Source: Chlamydoabsidia padenii (lineage: Eukaryota > Mucoromycota > Mucoromycetes > Mucorales > Cunninghamellaceae). From it: a stretch of DNA of 64,000 nucleotides. Location of the stretch: assembly GCA_025330725.1 (NCBI GenBank), contig JAIWND010000013.1, positions 434,001 through 498,000 of the forward strand, in the 5' to 3' direction. Of the stretch, positions 12,646 through 22,601 are shown in pieces (positions within the stretch are counted from its first letter, which is position 1; every line of letters begins with the position of its first letter). Under the pieces are notes generated by a model. It saw nothing but the letters and a program-made list of their open reading frames with translations, was not told where the DNA came from and did no database searches. Both the position numbers and the translations under genes were made by a program.

Positions 12646-12658
12646 ATTTAAATCCCGA
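12646..12658. promoter_or_regulatory. Promoter-element copy ATTTAAATCCCGA
   Basis: Reverse orientation, one mismatch (TTTAAATCCCG), 104 bp upstream of the ATG at 12762. Confidence 0.4.
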
Positions 12659-12761
12659 TACACTCGGCTGACTTAAACCCTGATTTTTTTTTTTTCTTTC
12701 CTTTCTTTCTTTCTCTCTTTTTGTTTTTTTTTTCTCACATACCTATATTTTATATACTTCC

Positions 12762-13381
12762 ATGGGCTGCTGTATATCTCAACCAGAATCAGATATTGAA
12801 CCTGTCTCTTCTCGGATATCTGATAATATTGGGTCTCCTTCTGTCCCACCACCTCAATGTAAGTGTTTGACATTCACATCCACAAAAGCTTCTTGTCTAA
12901 CTCTCTTTTTTACACAATAGATAACGAACAACAAGAATTTGTATTGGACGCTGGTAAAACAAAGGATCAGGTGGATGGAGAGTCATCTGGTATTCAAGAT
13001 GAAAAGCAATCAAGTTTTCCTTCGTCATCATCATTCACCACCACAGGCGCAGCAACAAAAGAAACTAGCAACAACAACAACCAAACGACGACAACAACCC
13101 ATTGGCCTATCTTTATACGATCATCCATGTCTGGGAAGGATATACCAGTTGACTTGCCAGGTACAGCTCCTTTTTGGACAGTCCATCAACTACGACAACA
13201 CATTGAACCACAACTAGCCACTGATACAAATCATTCACCTTTACGTATCCGATTTATCTATTTGGGTAAAATCTTATCAGACACCACCACGTTGATCCCC
13301 TCTGCACACACATCTACCTGCGATTCACTTTTGATTGACAAACATGCCGTGATCCAAGCCATGGTATCTACAATCACTTGA
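12762..13381 (+). CDS. N-myristoylation-type ubiquitin-like domain protein
   Basis: join(12762..12858, 12921..13381), 185 residues. It starts MGCCISQPESD: Gly2 with Ser6 fits the N-myristoylation consensus, and Cys3/Cys4 are likely palmitoylation sites. A disordered Ser/Thr/Asn-rich linker follows (about 45-95). The C-terminal 85 residues form a ubiquitin-like fold with the landmark RIRFIYLGKILSD, equivalent to the beta3-beta4 region of Ubl proteins, and no C-terminal di-glycine. This suggests a non-conjugated membrane-tethered Ubl comparable in plan to UBTD1/2 or UBL3/MUB proteins, although UBL3/MUB anchor through the opposite (prenylated) end. Partner and role are unknown; a ubiquitin-ligase adaptor function is only inference. 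Confidence 0.75.
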
Positions 13382-13519
13382 TTCCCCCCCCCTTCGCACA
13401 TTGTAGTTAGATTTATGTAATATCATTTTAGTATGTATTTATTTTGTATATAATAAAGTTTTTATTTATTTATTTATTTATTTATGGAATGGAATTGGGT
13501 TGGAGTGGGGATATATATA

Positions 13520-15503
13520 CTAGGTTGATTTGATAGTATGAAAGTCATCAGGCACTTTTTCAAATTCTAGACCTGTCATTTTTTTAAAACTTTCTATATC
13601 TAGGGGTTTTCGTTTATGCACCATATAGTCATTCACCTTTTTGGCATTGATCTTGAGTTCTTTGGAATACTTGAGTCGGATTTGGTTTCTTGATCGGTTA
13701 GGGACCAATTGTGACATCATTTCAAAATCGGTTCCAAATTGTGACAATAACTACAGAAGAGAATGAGAGGTGATTAGTATCATGTATATATAAAAGGGGG
13801 GGGGGAAATACCATTACCTCGTAAAACAGATCAGTTTCAGTAGATGACCATCTTGCATTGCCACGATTCTTCATATAAGTATGACTGTTGACTTTACGAG
13901 ATCGAGAGTTTTCTTCTACCACCTCCATATGTTCATGTGAGACCTTGTCTTGATCTTGTTGTCGATCGATTTGCATCGAGTCCGTATCCAACACAATCTT
14001 GCCATCAATCATTCGTACCTGGAGAGCATGAGATCTAAAAGTTTACAAAACACAAAATCTTAGTTCAAGTTGGGTTACCTTTTTTTTTTTCCTATACTTA
14101 CGATTCAGTTAAACCGCCTTGATTCTGTTGTTGTTGTTGTCTTTTCTTCTGTTTTTCTTCTTCAGTCTTTTTGGCCAGTAAAGCATCATCCAGCTCCTTG
14201 CGTTGTTGTAATTCCAATTTCTGTTGTGCCAGTCTTCCCAAAGTATCTTGATCGTTATCCTTGACCGCCAATTCTTCTTCGCGTTGAAGCCGTTCTTGTT
14301 CAAGTTGTATTTGTTCATCCCGAAACTGTTTGGTGACAATACCAGAGGGTCGATCTTGAATAAAGTACACCATGTTTTGATCCAGATTGTCAGGTGGTAG
14401 AGGGTCGGTATCAATGTCGTTCAGTGTCTTCATATCCTTGGCGAGTAATGGTGGTTCTTTAGATATTCTAGACCGTTTCTTTGATCCTTCGCTGTTTCCC
14501 TTTTGCTTGCGTCGTTGTCCTATTCGTCCTTGAGCCAAAGCAAACACCCGTTCTGTCGCACCGTTTATTTCGTCATCATCATCCGCACTTTCGAATTCGT
14601 TCAGTTGGTCATAATTTTCATCTAATTCTTCTTTTTTCTGTATAGGTGTGGTGGATGGGTCAATATTGGAAGGTGCCGCAAATGAATTTCCACTAGAGCT
14701 TGTTGCTTTACTGGCTCGAATACGTGATCTTCGAATGGAGGCATCAAGAAGTGTTGGTGGTGGTGGCGAGGATGGTGATGTTATTGGTTCACTGACTGAT
14801 TCCACTGGAACGTCGTCGCCGTCGTCAGAGTAGCTGTAAGGTAGAGGGGTTGTTGGAGAGTGAGGAGTACCAGGAGTGCCAGGAGTGCCAGGCGTGCTTG
14901 GTTCTGGAATGACCATGGGTACAGTTCGTCTAGTCTTCTTTTTGCTGTTGGTGCTGTTGTTGTTAGTGGTGGTGGTGGTATTGGAAGAGCTAGAGGTTGC
15001 TGCTGAGCCAGGGACAATAGGTATGCCAGCTGTTGAAGTACGTCGTGCTTTGGATTTTTTGTTGGATGATGAAGAGCCGATGCTTGGTATTAATGGTGGT
15101 TGACTAGCCTTTTCCTGTCGAGTTGTATTGATAGATTCCATAACGTTTTCCACAAGTGCATTATTGGCTGAGATAAGATCTGGCGTGTTGGTGACATCTG
15201 GAAGAGTGCTTGAAGAGAGGTGTCGTAATGTTTCTTTTATATTGTCCGATTCAAGGTTGATATCCACCCCTATTTTTGATGTACCTGAAGCTTCCCCTTC
15301 AGTTGTTGCTGATGCTTGTGAAGTAGAGCTGTCGTTATTTTGAGGTCTTTTGGGTGGTCGAGCCTTCACCTTGGGGGCAAAGCGAGATTTGTTTTTATCT
15401 ATTCAAGAGAAGATAGAAGAAGAGAGCAATTAGTAAATAGAATATACTTGTGGTGTGTACTTGACTTACTAATGCTGACGGAGGTAAGTGAGGAAGACGA
15501 CAT
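13520..15503 (-). CDS. BDP1: Transcription factor TFIIIB subunit B'' (Bdp1), SANT/Myb domain
   Basis: join(15503..15470, 15398..14102, 14034..13818, 13750..13520), 592 residues. The start RFAPKVKARPPKRP is typical of Bdp1 N-termini. A long Ser/Pro/Thr-rich region holds a tandem PGTPGTPGTP. A coiled, Gln/Glu-rich stretch follows (LEQERLQREEELAV). The extended SANT domain is split by an intron: NARWSSTETDLFYE then LLSQFGTDFEMMSQLVPNRS, followed by RNQIRLKYSKELK. Bdp1 with Brf1 and TBP forms TFIIIB and recruits RNA polymerase III to tRNA, 5S and U6 genes. Length agrees with yeast Bdp1 (594). Exon 1 encodes only 11 residues. Confidence 0.93.
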
Positions 15504-15867
15504 GGTCCAAGTGGGTGAGAAAGAAAAGGAAGAACAAATACATTTTCCCCTTTCACTAAAAAATTTTGGGCTGATCGTCGGGGCTTGAACGCCACAGTCA
15601 CTCGTTTTAAAATGTCAAATTGGACCCATCCTATTCTTTCTTTTCATCTCACATTTATATTAATTGAACTTTTATGACGTGCAAAATCTACGAACCAGAA
15701 CAAGGCAACAACATGGTTCACCATCAGTACGAAAAATAATACATACTTAGTAATAATTAGCAAAGGTGAAATGAAAGGTAAATCAAGTAGTGACCGCGAA
15801 ACATGGAAGGTTTTCAAACTGGAAACTAATTAAAGGGTATTTATTGCTTTATAGGATCCAGGAGGAC

Positions 15868-16177
15868 GTTGACTCTTGTCCTTCATTACTGGACTGATAG
15901 CATACGGATTTCTCTTATTGATGACCAGCGACACACAACCTGAATGGACTAATCTTGGTTTGGAATCTGCTTTGACGGATCGGATCGGAAACCGTTGTTA
16001 TGCTCCAATAAGCTTATTAGAAAAGTATACTGTTTCCGTAGATATTGGTAACGTAAATCATTTATAGGCGTTAGATTCACTTTGCTGGGACTTTTTTTGG
16101 GGGGAGATGGTGATAATGGTAAAGTTGGATTTGGCTTCTCTCGCTGGTGGTGGAATCATACCATTGGACGTCTGTAG
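15868..16177 (+). pseudogene. Possible gene remnant ending in a transmembrane-like tail
   Basis: Segment 15876-16060 reads ITGLIAYGFLLLMTSDTQPE ... GNRCYAPISLLEKYTVSVDI, then meets a stop. In another frame from about 16070 to 16177 it reads VRFTLLGLFLGGDGDNGKVG and ends WWWNHTIGRL stop. The two parts look like one protein, but a joining intron would be only about 20 bp, too short for this genome, so a frameshift or decay is likelier. Family not recognised. Confidence 0.3.
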
Positions 16178-17026
16178 GTGAAGATCAAGGGCACCATGTA
16201 GTAATAGATTACATGTAGTAATAGATTTCATTTAGTCATAGATTAGTTTATTTAGGTGCATCGTGTATAATAAAATAACGTTTACTTTGTTTGACTTGAA
16301 CTTGTATTGTTGCTTTTGTAACATAGACTCTCTCTCTCTCTCTCTTCCTACTCCTTCTACTACTCATCATCATCACAAAATAATGACACAGGTCCGCTAT
16401 TTGCTACTACCAGCTACCAACCTATTATCGGAGGGGGTAAAAAAAAAAAAAAAAAAAAAAAAGTGGAACCTGCCATGTTCCTTTGTACTGGGGTTTACAA
16501 CTTCAAACGATAATGGTAATCATGCTGGCAACTTCATTTTTTCTTTTCTTTATCTATTTTTCTCTACTAGTAAGTTAATCTGCATTGAGGGTTATCTATG
16601 TCTCATTCTCAAACAAATTACCATTGTTCCTGCATATCAACTGAGACTCAGATTCATGCAAGGGAACAATGGACGATGATTTAATTAAAACTCCGTTTTC
16701 TATTTTGGGAATGTCAGACAATCACATCTGCGTTGATCTACGTCTTTACACTTTGCTTCAATGGTCAAGTCATACCGTTTAAAATGAGAGTGAGTACTTT
16801 CATAACATTAAACATAAAAGTTAAAATGACCCCTATAGCGCCATTGACACCATAACAGAGCCATTTTTATTACTTGAGAATGCAAGACTCCAACATACGA
16901 GACCAATCACGTTAAACTCCTTTCTCTAAATCAATTAATAGGTTTGTAATGAAAATAGAGCATGTTTTATGAATTGAATGTTGATATGGATAGATAGGTT
17001 TGTCCCTGCTATGAAGGTTTTGAATT

Positions 17027-17039
17027 GGCGGGACTTCAA
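17027..17039. promoter_or_regulatory. Promoter-element variant GGCGGGACTTCAA
   Basis: Two mismatches to the core; 91 bp upstream of the ATG (17130) of the decayed gene below. The spacing equals that of intact genes. Confidence 0.3.
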
Positions 17040-17129
17040 TTTTGTCTAGCGGATTTAAAAAGGTAAAAAAAAATAAATAACAAAAAGCTTCTTCTTCACT
17101 TCCTTTAATCCATTTTACGAATAAATAGT

Positions 17130-18168
17130 ATGAATATCAAATATCCAACTAATCTAACCACTTCTAGTGTCAAAAAGGTATATTTTTCGAAACATATAAA
17201 TAAAGGTAATGCGCCTTACTCTCTTGAACACATTACTAATATTACTTTACTTTGTACTGAATAGGGTATCGAACCCACAACACTTCTTTCCTCCGGGGTG
17301 ACAAGATATTGGGACACTCTAGCCAACAGGTAAGAAGATAAACAAGTGATAATAACAGTATAGCATTACTCACCTTTTATTTATGATAAGGTACATCTTG
17401 GTGGCAATCATGAACTGGCAACTGTTTGATATGAAACTAGGAATGAACAACGACTGGTAGAACTAACAAAGTAATGGATCAACAAGCTCAGCAGGTAAAA
17501 AGACAACAGTTTTAACAACAATTCAACTTTACTCACTGGTGTTCTGATTATAAAGGTGACACTAATGATCCTACCATTGGCGCCGGACCTTTAATTGAAA
17601 GTAAACTCAAGTTTCGGTAAGGACCCAGGTACAAAAAAAAAAAAAAAAAAGGAGAGGGTGGAGATGCTAGACTTTGGAAACGATCTTGATTGGTTATTTG
17701 TTTTGTAGGTATGTGAAAATGATCAGTAACTCGATTCAAGCCATTCAACCAACATACCTTGCCAATCCTCTTTGCCTCTTTGGATTGTATAAGACTGGCG
17801 ATGCATATTATCCTACACCGTTTGAAATCAGTTATGATTAGTGTCACGAATCTTGGCTTTAGGGATAGAAAAACGAACAAAGGTGGATTGGGATCTCAAA
17901 ATACAGGAATCGATCACCAAGGTAAGAAAAGGGTATGTATTGATGGATGGGAAGGATACATGGGAATGAGAGAATATTTGTGTCGACTAACATGGTGTTT
18001 CAGCTCGAAGGCTCAGATTTAATGGTTTATTATAAGAACAGAAACAATGTATCAAGCAAAAAAGTACCATGGATCACAAAAAAAGGCGACTTTATAGTAT
18101 GCAATAGAATCGATCATCAACACCTTGGAACCTACTACATACAAGCATTGGATGTATTCTACCTTTAG
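17130..18168 (+). pseudogene. Decayed intron-containing gene
   Basis: An exon-like chain with good donors and acceptors: 17130-17177 (MNIKYPTNLTTSSVKK), 17266-17330 (GIEPTTLLSSGVTRYWDTLA), 17391-17493 (HLGGNHELATV with in-frame TGA and TAA), 17559-17616 (DTNDPTIGAGPLIESKLKF), 17709-17920 (QPTYLANPLCLFGLYKTGDA, then three stops) and a last exon from about 18004 to the stop at 18168. Intron borders (GTAAGA...AG) survive while codons are broken, which is the pattern of a recent pseudogene. I cannot name the family. Confidence 0.42.
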
Positions 18169-18638
18169 CTATAGTAGTAAATTGTACAATTTGATATTAT
18201 AAATAAAAACATCTTTTTACTGTACAGCATAAATGCGGTTTTAAAACGAAGTAGTTACATACTGTTAAGGGATTTGCTGTCAGGCCATGTCCTCATCTCT
18301 TTTAAATTTAGTACATTTTCACAATAAAGTATCTGCTCATTGAACATTATAATAATTTTTTTTTTAAATCTTTGTGTTAACATATACATACTTCGATGAT
18401 TCATAGTAGGTCCCTGTCATCTACGTACAAAATATTTTTCCAATTCCGATCTCCAAATCCGGTTGATGTCTCTTTTTTCACTTCATGTACAATCAAAAGG
18501 GTGATACTTACACATAAAAATGCTGGTGCTCAATACAAGCAGTCTATTACCAAAAAGAATCCATAACACATTCATCTTCTTCTCCAAAAAGACTTTCAAA
18601 CTTCAAACTCCGTTCTCAGCAAAAAAAGTCAAAAAGTA

Positions 18639-18711
18639 TGCTCTCTACGAGATTCGAACTCGTGACCTTCAGATTATGAGACTGACGCTCTGCCGACTGA
18701 GCCAAGAAAGC
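18639..18711 (-). tRNA. tRNA-Met (CAT anticodon, elongator type)
   Basis: The minus strand folds into a 73-nt cloverleaf. The acceptor GCTTTCT pairs with AGAGAGC (one G-T pair) and is followed by discriminator A. The D-arm contains GGCTCAGTCGGCAGAGC (A box). The anticodon loop is CTCATAA with anticodon CAT, and the T-arm contains GTTCGAATC (B box). The sequence around the anticodon (GTCAGTCTCATAATCTGAAG) is that of eukaryotic elongator tRNA-Met rather than initiator. No intron. A T-rich stretch follows the 3' end on the minus strand (18630s-18620s: TTTTTGACTTTTTTT), a good Pol III terminator. Confidence 0.95.
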
Positions 18712-19887
18712 TTGATGTGTCTTGTCAATCTCTATGTAGTATATAAAGCAGATATGTCGGGATTTGAACATTTAAAATAGCGATTGTTAATTGTTCTCTT
18801 TATTGATAATAAAATGAACACATATTTATACTATTCTGTAATTCTAGCAACTTCCTTCATGTCTATTACTAATATATACTGAGGGGAAACTATTGGTGTT
18901 GTATTAATCATAAAGGTTGTAGAATCTACCACGATATTCTTGTTGATCGGTCATTCAATGGCGGAGTGTGACGGAGAAAGGGTCTGACCGTTTCTTTCTC
19001 CGCTTTGTACCTGCGGTTCACGTGATTCCTACCAAGCGCCCTCTCCCCTCTATTTATTTCATTTTCCGTCTTATCGCTAATTCAATTCGGGCGTTCAATT
19101 ATCAGATCGGCATTTAAAAGATCTCTATTTTTATTTTAATCGAGATAAATCTACACTACCAGTCGGAATCTAAACTACTGTTATAAAAAGACCTATTAAT
19201 TTGTATTAATAAACATTATCTTTTTTTCACTTCAGTCATTTTCCTTGTCCCCCAATCTTTTATCCTATCATGTCACAAAAACATTTATGTGCTATATAAA
19301 TCACCTCGTCGGGCAAACTAAAACGTCGAATTTCTGGCCAATGAAATACGTTGTTGATCTGCGGTATTCCAAAAATGAGATTACCCGATTTTCGGAATTT
19401 TAAATCAGCATGATTCAAATTCCGATTTCAGGGTTTCCTAACAAACAGAATGATAATTTGGTTTCCCAACATAGGAATAAGAGGCATTCAATATAAAATG
19501 GTAAAAATGTTTTTTTATTTATTATTATTGGTTAACTATATCATTATTGCTAGACAACTATACTATGCTAAAGAAGGCTTTTATTCTTTCCAGTTTATCC
19601 TCAGACAGTGTGAATACAAAACCTCACATAAACAGTTTCGAGGAAAAGATATGAAGTCATCACAGGATAAATCTATAGGAAAGAATAAAAGCAAACACCC
19701 CCACCCCCACACCCATATTTATAACCAAACCAACAATAGCAAAAAAAAAAAGAAAACCAAGCATGAGCAAGGGTTCCATTTTTTTTATTGTTGACTATAA
19801 TTAAAAAACTACTATACCAATATCACCAAACAAAAGGACGATCGAAGCACAATAGGATTAGGAGCCAAAGAGCCAAAGGGATCCAGT
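18712..19887. other. Intergenic region; no convincing gene
   Basis: Contains an inverted pair GGAGAAAG/CTTTCTCC near 18973-19000 and two element-like motifs (CCCGATTTTCGGAATTTT at 19385-19402 and ATTCAAATTCCGA at 19413-19425). A 114-codon frame at 19450-19794 is Lys/His/Asn low-complexity with poly-A coding and has no family resemblance, so I do not call it a gene. Confidence 0.4.
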
Positions 19888-20588
19888 TTAAGCGACCAAA
19901 GTAGAAGCAGTGGCGGATTCACTATTAGAGAGAGAGAGAAGAAAAAAAAGAGAGGGTCAAGGAATACAGACAGTTACCGAGCAAGATCATACGATCAAAC
20001 TCTAGACGTAATGTCAATATAGTATCAACAACAAATACAATCATCATCATCATCATCATAACATTAAAAAGGATACTATTTCCAGTTAGGAGGCAATTGA
20101 CCAGAGGTCTTGTAGTAACGAGCGAGACGGTGAATACGGGATTCAATGAGAATCAATCGGTACTTGGAGCCCTTGTCCTTGCGGTTACGTTCCATATGCT
20201 TACGGATGGAGACAGCCTTCTTGATTAAGTGGTACAAATCTTCAGGGATTTCGGGAGCAAGACCGCTGGACTTGAGGATACGGAGGATCTTGTTACCAGT
20301 AACACCCTTGACTTGAGGAATACCATGAGAGTCACGGAGGATGACACCAATTTGAGCAGGAGAGAGACCCTTCTTGGCGTTCTTGCAGATCATGTCAACA
20401 ACTTCTTCAGGAGAGGTCTTGACCCAAGAAGGAGGAGTACGACGATAGGGGAGGGCACTGCTAGAGATACCTTTACCGGGAGTGTGCTAATAAAGATAAT
20501 TGTAGTGTGGTGTTGATTAGTTCACTTGTTCTTTTTTCTTCTTTTTCTTCTTCTTCTAGTATTAATGCTTCCTTACCATGCGACCCAT
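19888..20588 (-). CDS. RPS13: 40S ribosomal protein uS15 (RPS13)
   Basis: join(20588..20577, 20486..20077, 19921..19888), 151 residues, exactly the usual length. It reads [20 protein letters not shown], then the uS15 core ([39 protein letters not shown]), ending [14 protein letters not shown]. It is part of the small-subunit central domain. The start exon encodes only MGRM, and the last exon only the end of Y and ten residues. Without the third exon the frame would stop early at NWK, so the splice is needed. A TCATTCCGCG sequence resembling the promoter element lies about 85 bp upstream. Confidence 0.95.
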
Positions 20589-20699
20589 TTTGATAAGATT
20601 GTTTTTAGAAAAAAAGTGAGAGAAAGAAAGAAGGAAGGAGAAGAGCTGAAATGAAAAAATTTTATACCTTTGATTTTCATTCCGCGCCCACTTTTTTTT

Positions 20700-21446
20700 T
20701 TTTTTTCCAAGACAGTCCAAAAAAATTTCATGTGGACCCTTTTGACATTTGGTGTTTGGGTCAAGCATATATGCAAGTTATGACCAAATGTCAACAGAAC
20801 CTCTTTTGTATAATTTACCAATGATGCTATTTTTTTGCAAGTCTCACTTGAACACTCTTATGATATTCACTGTGGTTCGTGGTCCAAGCCACAAGTCGGA
20901 TGATGAATACTCCTCCCCACACAGTCGGTATGCATAATGGGCGGAGAAAAAATTTAAAAAGCGCAACTTCATCATTCCGAGGCCATACGCTTACATGATG
21001 CATGAATGGATATGACACTAATTACTAATGGCATGGGATAAACTGACAGAACACTACGGTAAAGACGTAGATCATGCCCAAAAACGGACATCCAAAATAA
21101 TTAAAATGCCGCCATCTCTTGCAATGCCATTATCCAGCAACTACAAACGGACGCAACATTGGCCGTCACCAGGTTCGAATGATCATCCTTCCCATAAAGA
21201 GAAATCCGTAATCTGGCACTATGATTTCATAAATTCTTTTAAAACAAAAATCATATGTTACACTATAAAAAAAAAGATGATCAAAGTCCAATTGTGATCA
21301 CAACCATTCGTCTAACATAAACAACAATCTACATTTCTTTTTTTATTGATATCATATATATTTTTTTTTTAAAAAAAAAAAAAGAAAATGGCAGGAGGGG
21401 AAAGGGTAATAATGACTATGTTAAGATCTACTAAACTACAGAAGGA
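20700..21446. other. Intergenic region; no convincing gene
   Basis: AT-rich, with an A/T tract near 21350-21385. A short frame at 21028-21297 has a B-box-like GGTTCGAATG (21171-21180) but no matching A box or cloverleaf, and no protein family resemblance. Confidence 0.35.
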
Positions 21447-22070
21447 TTACCATCGTTTCAAAGATTTGACAAAAGGAAGCCAGTGTTTACGTTGTTGAGC
21501 TTCCGTGATGCAATCCCCAGTTGAGTGTCGTCTACCTTGGTAAGATGGTAAAGTTTCGGTACTACTGTTGATTGGATCATCCTCTTCGTCGTCGTCTGCA
21601 TTAAATCGAGTACATATCACCATGACGTTTTCATCAAAACTGACTTTACGTCGGCCGAGTTGTTCTTTTTTTGGAAACAAGGGTAGATGTTTCAAAAGAT
21701 CAGTGGTGGATCGTGCCGAGAGAGGAGGTCGTTGTTGTGATGATCCTGTTGTTTCGGTATCTGGTGATGATAGAAGAAGAGTGGATGTCGGTTGGTTGGT
21801 TTGTGGTAATTTTTCTTGTCGGATAAAAGAGAGCGGAGAGTTAACGGGTGCTTTGCTATTGAGATAAAGAAGATTAATAAACTAGCTTGTATGGTATTTT
21901 TTAACTTACGCATGCTGTCGAGGTACTGAAGGTATGATTGTTTTCCTAGGTTGGTACTTTTGAGTAGGTCGTCTTTGGTGAGAGATATGATTCATGGATT
22001 GGTAAAAATGATAGTGAGACACTTCACCAATCACTAGTGTGTTATTGTGAGAATAGGCAATAACTGACAT
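21447..22070 (-). CDS. Unknown small protein with a PP1-docking-like KVSF motif
   Basis: join(22070..21910, 21855..21447), 189 residues. Family not recognised. The N-terminus is MSVIAYSHNNTLVIGEVSHY. The C-terminal third carries GRRKVSFDENVMVICTRF followed by an acidic run NADDDEEDD. K-V-S-F preceded by basic residues fits the RVxF docking consensus for protein phosphatase 1. The rest is Pro/Ser/Thr-rich and probably disordered. The 54-bp intron has GTAAGT...TAG borders. A plausible role is a PP1 regulatory or targeting subunit; this is inference from one short motif. The nearest element variant (TTTTCAAATCCTAC, 22204-22217) is 134 bp upstream. Confidence 0.6.
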
Positions 22071-22601
22071 GATATCTATTTTAATAATACATTGGCCAAA
22101 AAAAAAAAAAAAAAGAGTGATGAATTAAATAGAGAAAGAAAGAAAGAAAGGGAGAAGGGAGAAAGGGAGAAAAGTAATTTAAGAAAAGAGTGGGAAATCC
22201 ATATTTTCAAATCCTACTCCGCTCCACTGGAAAACGCACATGAAAATCGTCCCCCTTTTTTTTTCGACAACAATGTTGCTATAGTGTTGTAGTTAGCCTA
22301 AATGGGTGTGACCAAATCTTATTAGTATATCGGTGTATCTTAAAAGATCATTGTACATTTAAAAAGACTGTTCATATTGAATGAATCGTATTCACTGACA
22401 CAGTGACGTACATTCATGCATCATGATGGTTGGGGAAGCTGATCTTCTAAAAAAAAAACGCCACTTAGACATTTAAAAGATTTTTATTTATTGAGAAGAG
22501 ACGGGTAAGGGGATAAAAGTAAGTTGTAAAGAGAGTAGTAACAATAGTTGTGTAAAAATGACAATGGTAAAAAAAAAGGGGGAAGGGTTAGGGGGTAAGA
22601 T

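Noticed and set aside
18520..18780. 86-codon open frame on the plus strand containing EIRTRDLQIMRL
   Set aside because: It is the antisense translation of the tRNA-Met gene, a common artefact.
19450..19794. 114-codon plus-strand frame after an element-like motif
   Set aside because: Composition is Lys/His/Asn low complexity with poly-A coding, no family resemblance and no splice structure.
21028..21297. Possible tRNA or short gene with GGTTCGAATG at 21171
   Set aside because: No A box at the right distance, no acceptor-stem pairing, and the protein frame resembles nothing known.
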